DNA of 64,000 nt from Chlorops oryzae (GCA_020466095.1 CM035806.1:31027571-31091570), one strand, 5' to 3'. Shown: positions 43,634 to 57,144, counted from the stretch's first letter. Translations and numbers: made by a program. The notes: generated by a model not told the origin, from the letters alone.

Positions 43634-45717
43634 TTAATTCGAGTGGGCAAAATGAAAATAAAATGACACAATTAAGGAAAATATGATGAGGGCTCAATAG
43701 TCGTTGAGCCAACATCAGAAAACAATATTTTTCTTGTTCGAAACTTCTTCCCATCGAACCATTTGCATTTAATCCTAATTAATAATGTGAAGGAAGTTTT
43801 TATGGCATTCATATTGTAGGTATTTATTACGTAACTACATGCATGCATAAACGCCAATTTCCGCTTTTCACACATGATACTCGTTAAGAGAAAGGCAAAA
43901 AAAAAAAAAAAATTGTAGGTATGTATATGTATAAGACAAATACAACAAATGCTAATAAAGTAAGTTATAAATTTCTAACGAAAAAATAGTGATAGCCAGA
44001 AAAGATACACACACGAACTCATACGAATACACACTCGACCCCACTTGAGCACAGTCGACCACACAAAAAAAAAAAAAAAAAAAAAAACCACACACTCCCA
44101 GTGCTTTCGGCTCGTATTTTGCAATTTAATGACCGTCCCCACAAACGGATATATGAAATTGTCCGAACACCTCGCAGGTCGCGTCCGCTGGCCATGTGTG
44201 CGTGCGAGACCATAATGGCGCGCCTTAAAATAGAACGCAGAAAGGGTATCATACGGCTGGACATTTCAATACATCAGGCTTTAATGTGTTTTAGTATAAT
44301 AATGGAATTTTTGTTTATTTATTTGTAATTTTTTTTTTATTTTGTTTTGCGGTGAATAAATAAAACGCCCACAATGCTTTCGTCGATTTAACGGCATCGT
44401 GTGTGTTGAAAGCTTTCTTAATGTACTTGGACTTGTTCCGGATACACTTCGGGTGGGGGAAAAAAGGGTTGCTAAATTAAGTTGAACATTTCGTTGTTAT
44501 TGCGGTGTTGAGAGAATTTTATTTGATATTGTGTTGGAATGCATCAGAATTGATGTGAGTTGAAATCGATTTGAATAAAAGTGTAATAGCCGATTGCGGC
44601 CCCCCCTGAAAGGGATTTTAAAGTTTAGATGATTTTTGGATAGGAACTACATAGAAACACGGTAGAAACCGTATTTTAAGTTCCTATTGCATAGTTTCCT
44701 TGAAATATCCTTGAAAACATCTTTTACGCAAGCACTTTTTCAAATTTTTATATCTCCAAATATAATTGAAATAGAAAGATAGAACAAATGGCGGTTGATA
44801 GTTTACAAAATAAGAAATTCAAAGAAATTTTTGCTCAATTTTATACTGAGAAAAATTTTTCCACAGAAAAGAAAAGAAAAATTTAATATTTTTTAAAAAA
44901 TGTGTTCTCGTTTTTGTCCCACTTTCCGACCATTTTTAAAAAAATAACTCTGAGTGTTGCATTACACCCAAAAAAACTTCATCAAAATTAAAAGGTAGCT
45001 TTTTGAGATACATATTTACAAAAACGTATGTAAGTCCTTATAGATGATGCTCTTTTTGTTATGGGACTTTTATAGGGAAGAACGTAGCGATCATGGTCCT
45101 CAAACAGTCCCCCTCAAACGTGCATGAATGTGCCCAGATTTGGGAAATTCGGTCAAATGGTTCCGGAGTCCATAAAGGACATATCAAAAGACAAACATTA
45201 ATTTTTATACATAAGATCAACAGATTCTTTAGTTCCATTTTAATTTTCCCTTTATCTCATTTAGATTAAGTAGATGTTAATTCAAGTTACCTGGATGAAG
45301 AAAAATCGATACTTTATTTTCGTTTTTCTTTCGTTCCTTTGTCTTTTGTGTTTTATTCTGGAAACTTTTGGTCAACCGTGCATTTCGTAACCGTGTCCTA
45401 TTACCACCATGCTCTGGCCATTAATTTTTTGCAGTTGTCTGCTCTTTAGTTTCTTCTTCCGAAAATAACTCCCCCATTCGCTCCAGATAAAGGCTTTCTA
45501 TTCCACATTGGCAGTGAGTTTTTTTAAATAAATTTCAAAGGAAACCATTTGCATGAACATTTTTTGTAGTTATGAGGAAAAAAATGTAAATACTAATGTG
45601 TCCCTCGATAGCAGATTGCATCATGTTAACTAAGAAAGTTCTTGGAATTTCAACAAAATTACTGCGCAGTGAAACCGGATTTTACGATGACTATTATTTT
45701 ATGCCGTTGTAATTAGA
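43634..45717. other. Intergenic, no gene seen
   Basis: AT-rich DNA with A runs near 43900 and 44066. Open frames at 44019-44264 and 44101-44328 overlap on opposite strands and have no recognised domain. Confidence 0.45.
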
Positions 45718-45991
45718 AATTCTCTATCTCTCTTTATCTCCCTCTATCTCTCTCTATTTCTCACTATCTCTCTCTTTTCTCTCTATTCCTTTCTATCTCT
45801 CTCTTTCTCTCTCTATATCACTTTCTATCTCTCTCTCTCTATATCACTCTCTCGCTATCTCTCTCTCGCTATCTATCTCTCCCTATCTATCTCTCTCTCG
45901 CTACCTCCCTCTCTATCTCTATCTTTCTTTCTCTCTCTCTTCTCTCTATTTCTCTATCTTCTCTCTCTCTCTCTCTCTATCTTTCTCTCAA

Positions 45992-46079
<88 letters not shown>

Positions 46080-46180
46080 GCTATCTCTCTCTATCTCTCT
46101 CTCGCTATCTCTCTCTCTTCTCTCACTGTCTATCTCTCACTGTCTATCTCTATCTTTCTATCTCTCTCTATCTTTGCTTG
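45718..46180. repeat. (CT)n / CTAT microsatellite array
   Basis: About 460 bp of CTCTCT with interspersed TATCTCT and GCTATCTC units; the purest part is about 45990-46080. On the plus strand it is a long pyrimidine tract; GAGA-type sequence on the minus strand. Confidence 0.92.
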
Positions 46181-48054
46181 AAATTGATGTCGGAAGAAAG
46201 AGAGAAAAAACTGCATTTCAACATTTCTCAACAGTTTACATAAGTTATCCATGAAAACGAATAGAATTTTATAAATTCACTTGCCCTTGAAAACGCCCTC
46301 GAATAGTATCTAATGAAAGGTACGAATTCTCAAGTAGTCTCGAAATTTTAAATTAAATTTCGCAAACGCTCAAAGCACTAGGAGTGACACAAACCAAATA
46401 GAGATATAGACGCACAGATAGTCGAAATTATAAAATTTGACTTTCAAAGTGAAGCAGAAGCTTGTAATTTCAGTAGCATGTCATGTGCTTTCAGAGTTAT
46501 GCCTACACACACACATATATACACATCCAAATAAACAAACATAAACATACGTAGATACCCATGTTACAATGGCATTCATGCGTAAAGGCAAATAGTCGTA
46601 GAAAAAGTTTTTGCCCAACGACAATATAACGCAATGACATTCCGCAAAAGAGAATGACACATTCAAACTAAATAATAAAAAGGAGACATGAAAAAATCCA
46701 ACACCGAACTTTTCAGAAACTCTGTTATAGTACTTAAAATAACTGAACCACACCAAACCCAATCGAACTGAGCCGAACCGAACCGAACCGAAAAGAACGG
46801 AACAGAACGGAACGGAACAGAACGGAACGGAACCCAACCGAACTCAGCCATGCTGAATCGAATCAAATGTGACAACAACGCTCGACAGCTCGTCATTTTG
46901 GGCATTCAAAGTTACACAAAAAAAAAAAAAAAAAATAAAAACAAAAAACCGCCCCAGCGATGGCGGGTAGCAGAGAGGACAGGCGCTCTGTCCTAACATT
47001 TGTAAGCATGTGTCAAACATATATTTAGGCGCACGAACAAGCAACAATTGCAATCTAGACGAATCAGTTGATACGCTGTCGAAAGTCGAATTTTATATGT
47101 GCGAAAGTGTGTTCACCAGATAGATGTATGTGAGTGTGCATGTGCTGCAGATTGTCGTAAGCACGTGTACGTGTTGGCACATAAAATGCCAGGTTAAGCT
47201 CGCTTTCCATAATTACATATGTTGAGATTTCGTGAGCTTGCATGAGTAAAACAATGCTTTCCAATGCATGCTGCCAGTGCTAACGTACACAAATGGATGA
47301 TGGGCAAAACAGACAAATGGACAAGCAGACAGACAGGCGGACAGCCAGCCAGACAGACTTACGAAAACGCCTTGACTATCGCATGCAGTCGGGGATTAAT
47401 TGTTGTTGGTTTTTTTTTTTTTTTTTATAGGTAATAATAAAAATAGTTCCGGTATATCCAATTAGAACGCTTGAATACGACCTAAGCGGATTTGACGAGT
47501 AAGTCCTTTGCTCCGGAAGCTTAACTTTAAAATCCAATATAAGACTCTTTCGATTCGAGGCAACCACCACCCAGCGGCGTATTAAGGATTTCGAGAAAAG
47601 GCGAGGCGCGGCGCGGCGCAGCGCTTACAACTTTAAAGCGACATGCCTTGGAAACAATATCCCTTCTGTGTCTTTTGTATTATTCGTCGTGCTTTGGCCA
47701 CCGCAGGTTTTATCCTTTTTCTCTAGTTTACTTTCATTCCGTTTTTCTCAATTTTACTGCAAACAATTTCTGCTCTACTAAACAAACAGATTTCTCCCAA
47801 TGAAATTCTCGTTTCATTTTATTTTATTTGATTTGGGTATTTTTTTTTCCTTTTTTACTTTCTTCTTTACTTCTTTTCCTTTTCCTTCCTTCGTTCTCCT
47901 TAAGGCAATTGCCAGTCTAAGCAAGTAACTTCTGTCTTAGATTACTGCTAAATGTGTAAGACGTTGGCTTTCAAGGACTCAATGGACTTGCTCACTTCCT
48001 TTCGCTATGCTACATACTTATGTATTACGTACATACTTATGTATTACGTACATA
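46181..48054. other. Intergenic with a CCGAA/GGAAC microsatellite
   Basis: GAACCGAACCGAACC then GGAACAGAACGGAAC units run at 46760-46838. A poly-A run lies near 46917-46938. A Ser/Phe/Val-rich minus-strand frame over this repeat is a shadow. No gene recognised. Confidence 0.55.
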
Positions 48055-48630
48055 CCCAGCGGGAAATGTCCCGCGGACATCTCCGATGATGTCCTAGTGA
48101 CTTCGGAGCCAGAATGCATGCTATTTCCGGTGACACTTTGTATGACAATTACACAGGAGCTGACAGGGACTTCAGCGGTGACATTATCACCGGAAGATTA
48201 GAAAATGTCACTGGTCATGCTAGGGGATGCGATGGCGAAAAAAGCATTTGAGAGCAGCACATTGCTCTTTTCTCTCTAAATGTCAATTTATAGAAACCAG
48301 TTTGATAACTCTCTTCTTTGCCCTCTCTTTGAATGTTTCGAAAATTTTGAAAAATCTATTTTTAACAATTTTTGTTCGCCTCTGCCAGGGATCGAACCCG
48401 CGATCTTCGGATTTCTGAGTCGAGCACTCATCATCTACGCCACTTGATGATAACGCTGAACTGACGCTAAAACCTTATTTAAATTTCAGTAGCCAATGAG
48501 AGTCAAGCACATGAACAGCATCCCTCCACGATGACATGTCCTCCAAGATGTCATGCATGACAATGTCACCTATATGTCATCGATGACATCATTGGTGACT
48601 TTGTCATGCAGGAGATAATTTTCCGCTGGG
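48055..48630. mobile_element. MITE with CCCAGCGG ends carrying a tRNA-like segment
   Basis: Ends CCCAGCGGGAAATGTC and TAATTTTCCGCTGGG, flanked by TA on both sides. Many GATGACAT/ATGTCATC repeats lie near both ends. A tRNA-like segment lies at about 48377-48447 on the minus strand. Confidence 0.68.
48377..48447 (-). other. tRNA-like (pol III A/B box) segment
   Basis: Minus strand TGGCGTAGATG matches the A-box and GGTTCGATCCC the B-box, in tRNA-like order. Acceptor-stem pairing is poor, so it is a tRNA-derived piece rather than a functional tRNA. Confidence 0.5.
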
Positions 48631-48788
48631 TACTTATAGTGTGCCTTTGGTATGGCTATACGAATTTTTATTATTATTTTTTTTTTTTAATATAATTTCA
48701 AATAGCCTTTTCCTTTTTATCCACTCGAATTGGTTATCATCTTTCGACCGTGCTATTACATTTCATATATTAAAAATTGTTATATAAT

Positions 48789-48822
<34 letters not shown>
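48789..48822. repeat. (AC)n microsatellite
   Basis: A pure AC dinucleotide run of roughly 16 units inside AT-rich intergenic sequence. Confidence 0.9.
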
Positions 48823-48824
<2 letters not shown>

Positions 48825-49489
48825 CACAAGTGTGGCAGCATAGCTGAAGTCGAACGCTATCGTGGCTTCCGTCCATTTCTTTTTTCCCCGTTCATTCGTC
48901 CACTTTAAATGCGATACAATGACACCTTAGCCTTTAATACCTTTTAACAATGGCCGCCGCTGATGTGATTTTCTATAACTAAAGAGTTAATACGTAAAAT
49001 CCATGGTGGTTATATTCGGTTTATTTATGTGCATGGCCGTTGACAATGTGCACGAATACGTACATACATACATACATACTTACGAGTATGTCCTTAAATA
49101 CATATGTACATATGTATGTATGCATTGAAAATGTACGCTTGACTATCCGATTATAAATTTCGACAGTTTTCATGTTTGTGCTCGGTCTGTGTTTTGTGTT
49201 TGTGTTTGTGTCTGTGTTCGTTTTCGATGCCTTCGTTCGCTATGTGAGCGTGTGTGTGCGATCGTTTCCGTTGACCCATTGTGTTGGGTGTGTTCAACGA
49301 ACACGTTTGATTTTAAACTTTATCATTGAAACTATAACATTAAAGCGCACGAATACAGGGTGCTACTCTTTAGAAGATTTTAAGGGGTTTCATTAATGAA
49401 ATTTGTGCTCTCTATTGATGTATTCCTGTTTGACCCTGGCCCTGGTATTTTGACCCATACCAACCATGACCAATGAATGAAAGATTGTC

Positions 49490-50560
49490 CTTTTTATACA
49501 AATGTAAGATCACATAACTAACAATTGCGAACGGCGGTGCTAAATAGAAGAGGCCGTTGGTCTCTCAAAAAATGGTAGTGAACGAACATGTTCGCATTTA
49601 TATGAGTATATGGACTTCTTTTCAGTAAAGCTAGATACCCGTTTTTCGGCTACATCTGGTTCTACATTGAATAGGAATTTGAAAAATTCAGTTCGAAGTG
49701 TAGATGGGTTATTAAAAAAAAAAAAAGAAACGGAATTTAGATATTAAGTTCATAGTCACCGACCTAGTTGAAACTATTTGAAGGTTTAAGCTTTCAAATG
49801 ATAGTCTCCAGGAGATTTTATAAATTTTCATTTATTTATTATCATTTAAAATATGCTTAAAAATATCAGCCCTTAGAGTTGGGTTAGGATAGTGTGAACC
49901 CTGGATAGCGTGCGGTGGTGTGAAAATATCGTCTGAGGTTTATACAACAACCATCAAGCAGGCATTTCAACTTTCCCCTAGAATTCTATTCAATTATCGT
50001 TATGAGAACGTAAGGATATGCTCCTGGTGCTATTGAATTTTTTCCAGTAAGCTAATGGGGTATTTAAAACAATTGACAGAAGGCGCAAATAGACAAGGCG
50101 TGTTTAAAAAATTGTATGTAACGAACATGTTCGCTTTTGAGTTTGACTCTTTTCTAAATGATACCCGTTTTTGTACATATTTTACATTAATATTTAAAAA
50201 TTCATTCGAGCTAGATGGGTTATTAAATATGACAATAAATATTAGTTCGATTATCAACAACCAAGCTTTAAGTGCTTTCAAATGATCTCAGGAGATTTAA
50301 CTATAAGTATCGATTGAAGTCAATAAGCGGTAGCTAAGTTTGAAGTTTTCTTCAACTTTAAATTTGATAGCTACACCTTAGGCATATGCAACTTTTAAAA
50401 AATTTCATTTATAACATAAAAATGCTAAAAATACAGCTTAATTGTTAGATAGTGTGAACAAGGTGCGTGTGGAAAATATTTGAGTTACCAATGCACTCAA
50501 TTCGCACTAAGAATTCTATTAATTATCTTATGAGACGTAAATATGCTCTTTGCATGAATT
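49490..50560 (+). repeat. Diverged tandem duplication, ~530-bp unit
   Basis: Two successive blocks share ordered landmarks: AACGAACATGTTCGC (about 49579 and 50121), GATACCCGTTTTT (about 49636 and 50160), CTTTCAAATGAT (about 49793 and 50276), AGGAGATTT, TAGTGTGAAC and AGAATTCTATT. The second block has many small deletions. No conserved reading frame spans the pair. Confidence 0.75.
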
Positions 50561-52101
50561 TCCAGTCTTGGGTACGTTGGTGTTAAGGCAATATTACCAA
50601 TCTATTTACAAAAAGTTTTTAACTAATAATACCGCTTTTGAATCTTTTACCATTCCAATATTATAAATTGTTGACAAAATATTCTATCACCTAAGCGTAA
50701 AAATATAAATAAAAATTCGATTTTAAAACCAGCTGTTTGGAAAAACTCAAAGAAATAATTAAAAAAAAAATGCAGTTTTGGAAATAACACAATACCACAG
50801 ACAGGACTAAAAGCTTTGGAGTCACAGGGCAGCAATTTGGAGTACGAAACAATCGTTAGAATGGCTCTTTATAGAATCCGTTTTTGAAAATAACGATCTA
50901 ATCAGCTGTCAAATGTACTCACAGCCCTGGAAGTAGACGGTGCTGCCGTAAAATTCGATGCTTAAAAAAATGCGATATTGAAAATGAAATTTATTTTAAA
51001 AAATTTTTGATTTTAATTTTAAAAATTTTTTAAATATGTTTGGTAATATTGGCCCTAAATAAATAAAAAAAAATAAAAAAATTGACGTCAAAATTTCAAA
51101 AATATTATTTTGATTCAAAATAAAATTTTGATGTAAGAACTTCCGACGTTTACACTTCTTGACGATTGTTTTAAAAGAGATTTTGACGAAATCGGCAAAA
51201 GTGTGAATGCCCCATAAACCTTTTACCCAAAAAAAAATTTTTTTTGTGCACTCAACAGTAAATTCTTGAAGATGTATTAACTAAATAAGCAAATCAAACA
51301 TTAAAAAAATTGAGTATCGATATTGTGTAAAGCCTCAATAACGTGAACATGTTCTGCAAAAACTAGTTCGGCTGAAATCTCGAGTCTTCTGACTTAATGA
51401 TAGTGATAATCTGTTAAGGAATTTCAAAAAATTTCCAAAAAATATGTATTTACAAAAAAAGTCATTCTAATAGTTGTAGTATCCTTATGGTCCAGTCTTT
51501 AGATGATATGTATACCCCTTAAACTATATTTGTTTTAAAAAATCATTTAAAAGTAAAAAACATGCTCGCAAAAAATTCCCCTTAAGACTTCTCTTTGCTT
51601 AGTCTCGCCTAAAGGCTAGAGATTCGCTTTAATTTGGTGGAGATTCCCCTTAACTGGCAACAATTCATTTGGCCTCACCGAAAAAGGAAGCCTTTAATTA
51701 GTTTTCAAATTCTTTGACTTAGGAATTCTAAGGAGCACTGATTTCTTTACGCATCATAATTTTTGGGAATTAATAATAAATTTTCGTACTTAATTTGCAC
51801 AAATTGAAAGCGCTGTCCATTCACTGTAAAATTACGATCTTTTCGAGTTGCCTCAATTTCGCAATTGGGCAATTTCGCAAAGTGGTCCTTTTATGTTTTG
51901 GTAGCGGCGTGGAGCAGTAGCAGCAGCAGCTACAGTAGAATAGAAAATACCCGTTTCCATATCTTTATCTCTTCAAAGCACAAAAAACCCTGTAAGTGTG
52001 CCATTCATTGGAATCGCGAGCGTATAACAAAAAGCGCAAGCAATGGCCACCAGTCGCCACAAAAAATTATTTAGGAGTGTTCTTACTTACAGCACCCGTT
52101 G
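50561..52101. other. Intergenic, no gene seen
   Basis: Very AT-rich sequence with A and T runs. No exon-like ORF, clean terminal repeat or RNA gene was recognised. Confidence 0.45.
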
Positions 52102-52122
52102 TTAAAAGACAGAGAGAGAGGA

Positions 52123-52175
<53 letters not shown>

Positions 52176-52195
52176 GAGAGAGAGAGAGAGAGTAA
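52102..52195. repeat. (GA)n microsatellite
   Basis: About 90 bp of GAGAGA with a few interruptions. Leu/Ser-rich frames on the minus strand are artefacts. GAGA-factor binding is possible but no promoter is evident beside it. Confidence 0.9.
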
Positions 52196-52575
52196 ATAAA
52201 AAAGTGCACGCACACAGCAACAAATAAGATTGTATATGCACACACAAGCCACCCAGGCAGGACGACACAAATACACCCAAACACGCACCTAACAATATAC
52301 ACAAACAAACAAATAATTGTCGAATGTACACATCCAAGGCAAAATACATATTAACATGAGCTCCCAAAAAAAGGAAAATGGTAAAAATAAAAAGGAGATA
52401 AAAACTCTTGCCCTTTTATGACTTTTTTCCGGCGAACATGTTTGTAAATATGTCAGTGTATTTTTAATACACACATATGTACACGTGTCCATATGTATTG
52501 ATATAATTTTGAGTGGATCCGAAGTGAAGAAGAGGTTGAGGAAGTAGATCAGTTGCCTGCGTTGTGTCTACGCTG

Positions 52576-52920
52576 CACAGTAAAACGAGCTCATAAAATA
52601 TCGGGATAAAAAATAGAAATAGTGCTTGCAGAGTTATGAAATTTAGCATCATGGGTTATTTTGAACCAATTAGGAAAAATTTCAGGTTTTCATTAAAATT
52701 CACCACGACCACCACCAACCACCCACCACCCACCCCCCACATATAAAGTGGAGCGGTAAATTTTGCATTTTCCAACCTACTGACTTCAAAATCGACACAT
52801 AGGTACATTACTGGTATTCTCAAAAATAACAAAAAAAAAAAATAATAGTATTACGCTTCCACACCCACTTGTAATGCCACGCCCACTCAAAGTTAGCTAA
52901 TATGCCACTTTTGAGTCCCC
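52576..52920 (+). mobile_element. Decayed Transib-related left end
   Basis: CACAGTA at 52576, preceded by CGCTG and followed after 22 bp by GATAAAAAAT. The downstream sequence (AGAGTTATGAAATTTAGCATC, CCACGCCCACT) parallels the element at 41931. The right border is not defined. Confidence 0.45.
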
Positions 52921-55300
52921 AGCTAGTCGTTAGAAAAAACTATATATATTAATGAATATTGAATTATTTGTTGAGATTCTTAAATGTGTTCTTAAAAGAA
53001 AATATAAGACAATTAGCACAATTGCGACCTTGCGACAAAAATGATATATGGGAAGAGAAAACAGTGAAATTCGAGAGGAAAAGTTGCTTCCATCTCATTT
53101 ATTTCATAACAAGCATTACCCTACTTCTTTGCTGGCGAGCATTTTTATAAGTATAATATTGTTTTATATATAAATATTTTTATATATAATTTTGGGGAAC
53201 AGTTTTTCCCCTAGAAGGACAAAAGAATACACTTTTCTTTTCAATCAATTGAATAAAATTTGCCTTGAACGTACCAGTAAAGAAAAAATTATAAAAATCT
53301 ATGAAGAATTATAAAAGTTATAGGAAAATTCTTTGGTTTCGATGCAAAACTTTGAAAGGCCACATATAACGAATAGTTTTATGAATTAAAAAAAAAAATA
53401 TTTCGAGGTTTTCTTAGTTGGAGTATTAAATAATGAATGGCGTTAAAAGTTTAATTCATTTCGACACTTGTACTTTTTGATTTTTGTCGCCACTCGTTAC
53501 ACTGTGCGCTGTGCATTTATTGGCATTGAAAATTCACTTGATTTTGACAGAACGTTGAGAGTGCGCCGAGAAGTATGCTTCATCTATTTGCTTTATGAAC
53601 TAAAAACTAAATTCCAACGAGTTTGCTTGTGTCATACTTTTAACTTCATTTTTTTTATATTTTATATTTTATATTCATACATCTATTTACTGGCGACCAG
53701 ACAAGACCTCACTTCATACGATAAAAATATATATATATATATATAATAATAATAAAACTGACAATGGCGCTTCGCAGCTCTGTCTGGTTTTTGTATTTTT
53801 CGTCCCAAAAAAAAAAAAAAAGAATGAACGAAAATTCTTAAAGTCAAGCCTATGACTTTTATGTTTGCTTTGCCTTTCAGTATGTGCTTACGCGATTTCC
53901 ACAAATAGGATTCAAGGGAACGGGGCGGCAACTCTCTCATTAAATATGCATAAAAAGTCATGTCGAAATTCAACAACAGGTATCCTTTTCCAATAAATTA
54001 ATAAACATGAAAAACACACGAAAACATTATTTGTTTTTTATCAACTTCTCGTTTTGAGTGGCTAACTCGTAACTAGTATACAACTAAGTAGTTTTACACT
54101 AGCTTACAGCACAGTAATAATTTCAAAAGTGAAGGAGTGAGAGTAAAATAAGCAATGAAAATAACAAATGCATACTTTGAGGCTTAAGTGCGGAGATTTC
54201 ATTGTTTACATTGCCTTAATTCCCTTACTTATATAACTAAAACTTTGCCATTTATGAGTAGATTTTGACAATTTATATCTCATTTTGTGTGGCAAAGCAC
54301 CAATTTTAAATGAAAAATCCAAAAAAATATTAACTGCTAGCGAACGATTTATAATAGGTCTGTTCCCGTACTGCGCAAAACTGCGCAATTTTATGAAAAC
54401 TGTATTATCATTGGGCAAAATGGGAAAATTTTTGGGCAGTTTCGTGCAGTATGGGAACATACCTTATATGTCAATGAAAGAAATTGATATCCTTGTGAGA
54501 TTTAAAACTCTAAATAATTCATCTTTTGCACTACATGTAGAGCTATCAAAATACTTTCTAATTACAAAACAAACTCGAAGGGAAATGTTGGAAAATGTGG
54601 CCGCGAACGTACGAAAATAATACCCATAAAAATGCCCATATGTGTTTTTTTTTTTTTTTTTTTTGAAGTTTGAAGGTCTGCAGCATCTTATTTCCTTGAC
54701 CGATCTTAAAAGTTTGTAGGAAAAGGTCTTACAGGGTTTAATTTTCTTTAGTCTTAGGGATAACGAATTTCGTACCGCCGCAAAAGAAAGGAATGCGTTA
54801 AAAATCAATAACTAAAAATTTTGAAGAAAATCAAGTTGTTGCTCTCTCGCCCTCTTCTTCACGCTAGCTCCTTTTACCAAGCCATAACTCAAAATGCGTC
54901 TGAAAATAAATTTCAATAAAGCCGTTCATTAATAGACGGGGCTATTAAATATTTTCTTTGTTTTAAATAATACTTTTCATACATCGCGGACTAAGACTAA
55001 AAATTGCTCGATGGGACCAAATATTGAAGTTTAGGAGTACGAAAAATAGACGTTCGACGATTCTCAGACCTTTCATTTGATTTACGAAGTATCGAAAAAC
55101 TTCATTGAAATCGAAAACCCAACGAACTTTTTACTATACCTCGTATATTTGCAACGACTTTCGTTTTAACTGAGACCGCTGAGCATGCACGGACGACAAC
55201 AAAGATTCCTCTTAATTTTGGTAGAATTTCGGTTAGGTACGGACGTGTTTCGGGCAGCAGGCGAAGCACCCTACAAAAAATAGCAATAAAAACAACAACA
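52921..55300. other. Intergenic, no gene seen
   Basis: AT-rich DNA with a TATATATA tract near 53729-53745 and poly-A/T runs. Open frames at 54285-54620 and 54464-54808 overlap on opposite strands and have no domain. Confidence 0.45.
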
Positions 55301-56699
55301 ACAACAGCAACAACAAAAGCACAAATAGCGACTTGTCGCCCAACGTTAGTCGCATGTTAGCTTTGCTACGAACAAACGAACAAAGCAATTCTGAAGCAAG
55401 CGATTTCTCTGTGTGTTTCTGTTTCCTTTCGCGCTCATTTTTGTCTGATTTAAATATATTTTTATTGCTCTATACACTCACAAATTCAGTCGAGCGTTTC
55501 CGTTTTCCGTTTCTTGCTCTTGGTCTTTCTCTCGTTTACTCGGCGGCATAGAGCGGCAGCGAAGCACAGAGGGCAGGACAGCACGGCACGGCTCGTTTCG
55601 TTGTTCGTTCGCTTCGTTCGTACGTTCGGTTCGTTTCTTGTCGTTTTATTCGTTTGTTCGTTCGTTCGTGTCGCGTCGCGTTCGTTTTACATTTCTTGTT
55701 CACAGCCGTCTGCGTTGCTCTGGTCTGGTGTCCTACGGGAAATAACGCTGTCGACGAAGGTTATTTTTAGTGTTGTGCGTGCTTGGTGCAGACGACGTTA
55801 GACGCTTCACTCGAGCGCCCGCATTTTTAATGCGTACATTGTTAACGCAAAGCGGAAATACTATAAGAAAGAATTATTTTGTGCGTTCTTTTTTTTCGCC
55901 ACTCCATTCACTCACGTTCAAAATAAACAAAACTGCGAAAAGTAAACAAAAATAATAAATATAAATAAATAAAAAAATCTAAAAAAACAAATAAAAAAAT
56001 AAATTAAAAAAATAAAAATAAACAAAAAACTAAAAAAAAAAAAATAACTAAGACAAAAATCAAATAAAATCAAGAAATCAAAAACGATTAATAACCAGCC
56101 GATTTTATAACGGTTTCAATTACTCGAATTTTTTACGGTTTTAAAGTTTTTGAAAGAAACGGAATTTTTTCTGCATATTTTTGAAAGAAACCTACTTTAT
56201 TTATTTTAACATAAAGAGCGGTTTTCGGTTTTTTTTATTGCTTTCACAAAACACTTGCATTGATTAAACAAAAGGAGAAACAAAAACTTAAGCAGGTTGC
56301 CTTGGTAGTTACCTAAATTTTTAAATGCTTCGAAGTTAAGTGAACTACTTTAAAATTGCAACTAAAACAGGCTGAAGTGATTTACAACACTGAACACACA
56401 ATAAAGGAAAGGGGAAAAAAAACGAAAAAAAAAACAACAACAAACCAAACAAAAACAATAAAAACTAAAACTCAAAATATCTCCGGAAGTGTGAAATAAA
56501 AGCATTTGAAAACTTTTCGAAGCATAATTCACGGGATAAACCTTTTCTGAAATACTCCAATCCGGTTAACACAAAAACAAAAAACAAAAAACAAAACAAA
56601 GCATTCAAAAAGTACCACCGAAAGTCTAGCAGTACTTGCTTTAAGCCTTAAAAAGAAAATCAAAACTTTCCTAGCCATAGAATTTTCGACGACGCAACA
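55301..56699 (+). promoter_or_regulatory. Probable promoter and long 5' leader of the igloo-like gene
   Basis: A locally more GC-rich stretch (55500-55850) with CGTTCGTTCG repeats and a TCAGTC Inr-like sequence near 55487, followed by a very A-rich stretch (55920-56060, AAATAAAT units) up to the ATG at 56700. This looks like a fly neuronal-gene promoter and leader. The transcription start cannot be fixed by eye. Confidence 0.35.
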
Positions 56700-57144
56700 A
56701 TGGGTTGCAATACAAGCCAAGAGCTGAAAACAAAAGACGGCACCAATGCCGCTATGAACGGCGATGGCGCGTGTGATGGAGGCATTGGCAGCAATAGCAA
56801 CAACTTGAGTGGCGAACAAAATGGCAATATCATCGAGAATCGTTCACAGCGAACGGGTAGTTGTAGCGGCAGCGGCGGCATCGGTGGTGGTAGCGGCGGC
56901 AGCGGTGGCGCCGATGGCCAAATTAAATCCGCCTTAAGCCACGCGAATCACCCTAAATCGAATTCAATTATGACCAACGGTGATGCAAGCACCGTTAAGC
57001 ATCCGAGAGGCGATTCGACGGGATTTGATTCGGCGAAGCATCACCATCAGCAGCACCATGGCCTGTTCAATGGCGATAGCAGAGGCCAGTGCGAAAAAGC
57101 CGAATTGAGTGAATTCAATGATATCGAATTGGGCGAGGATGAAG
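56700..57144 (+). CDS. igl: First coding exon of an igloo-like membrane-anchored protein (partial)
   Basis: ATG at 56700 opens MGCNTSQELKTKDG. Gly2 with Ser6 is an N-myristoylation signal and Cys3 a palmitoylation site, so the product should be anchored to the inner face of the plasma membrane. The start resembles Drosophila Igloo, a GAP-43/neuromodulin-like neuronal protein whose IQ motifs bind calmodulin. The exon then has a Gly/Ser-rich linker (GGSGGSGG), a His/Gln patch and an acidic end (FNDIELGEDE). It ends at 57144 with donor GAAG|GTAAGT in phase 1 after 148 complete codons. No IQ motif lies in this exon; later exons are presumably right of the window. The assignment rests on the N-terminal peptide only. 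Confidence 0.65.

Noticed and set aside
52067..52367. Leu/Ser-rich ORFs resembling membrane proteins
   Set aside because: Produced by the GA microsatellite; hydrophobicity is a repeat artefact.
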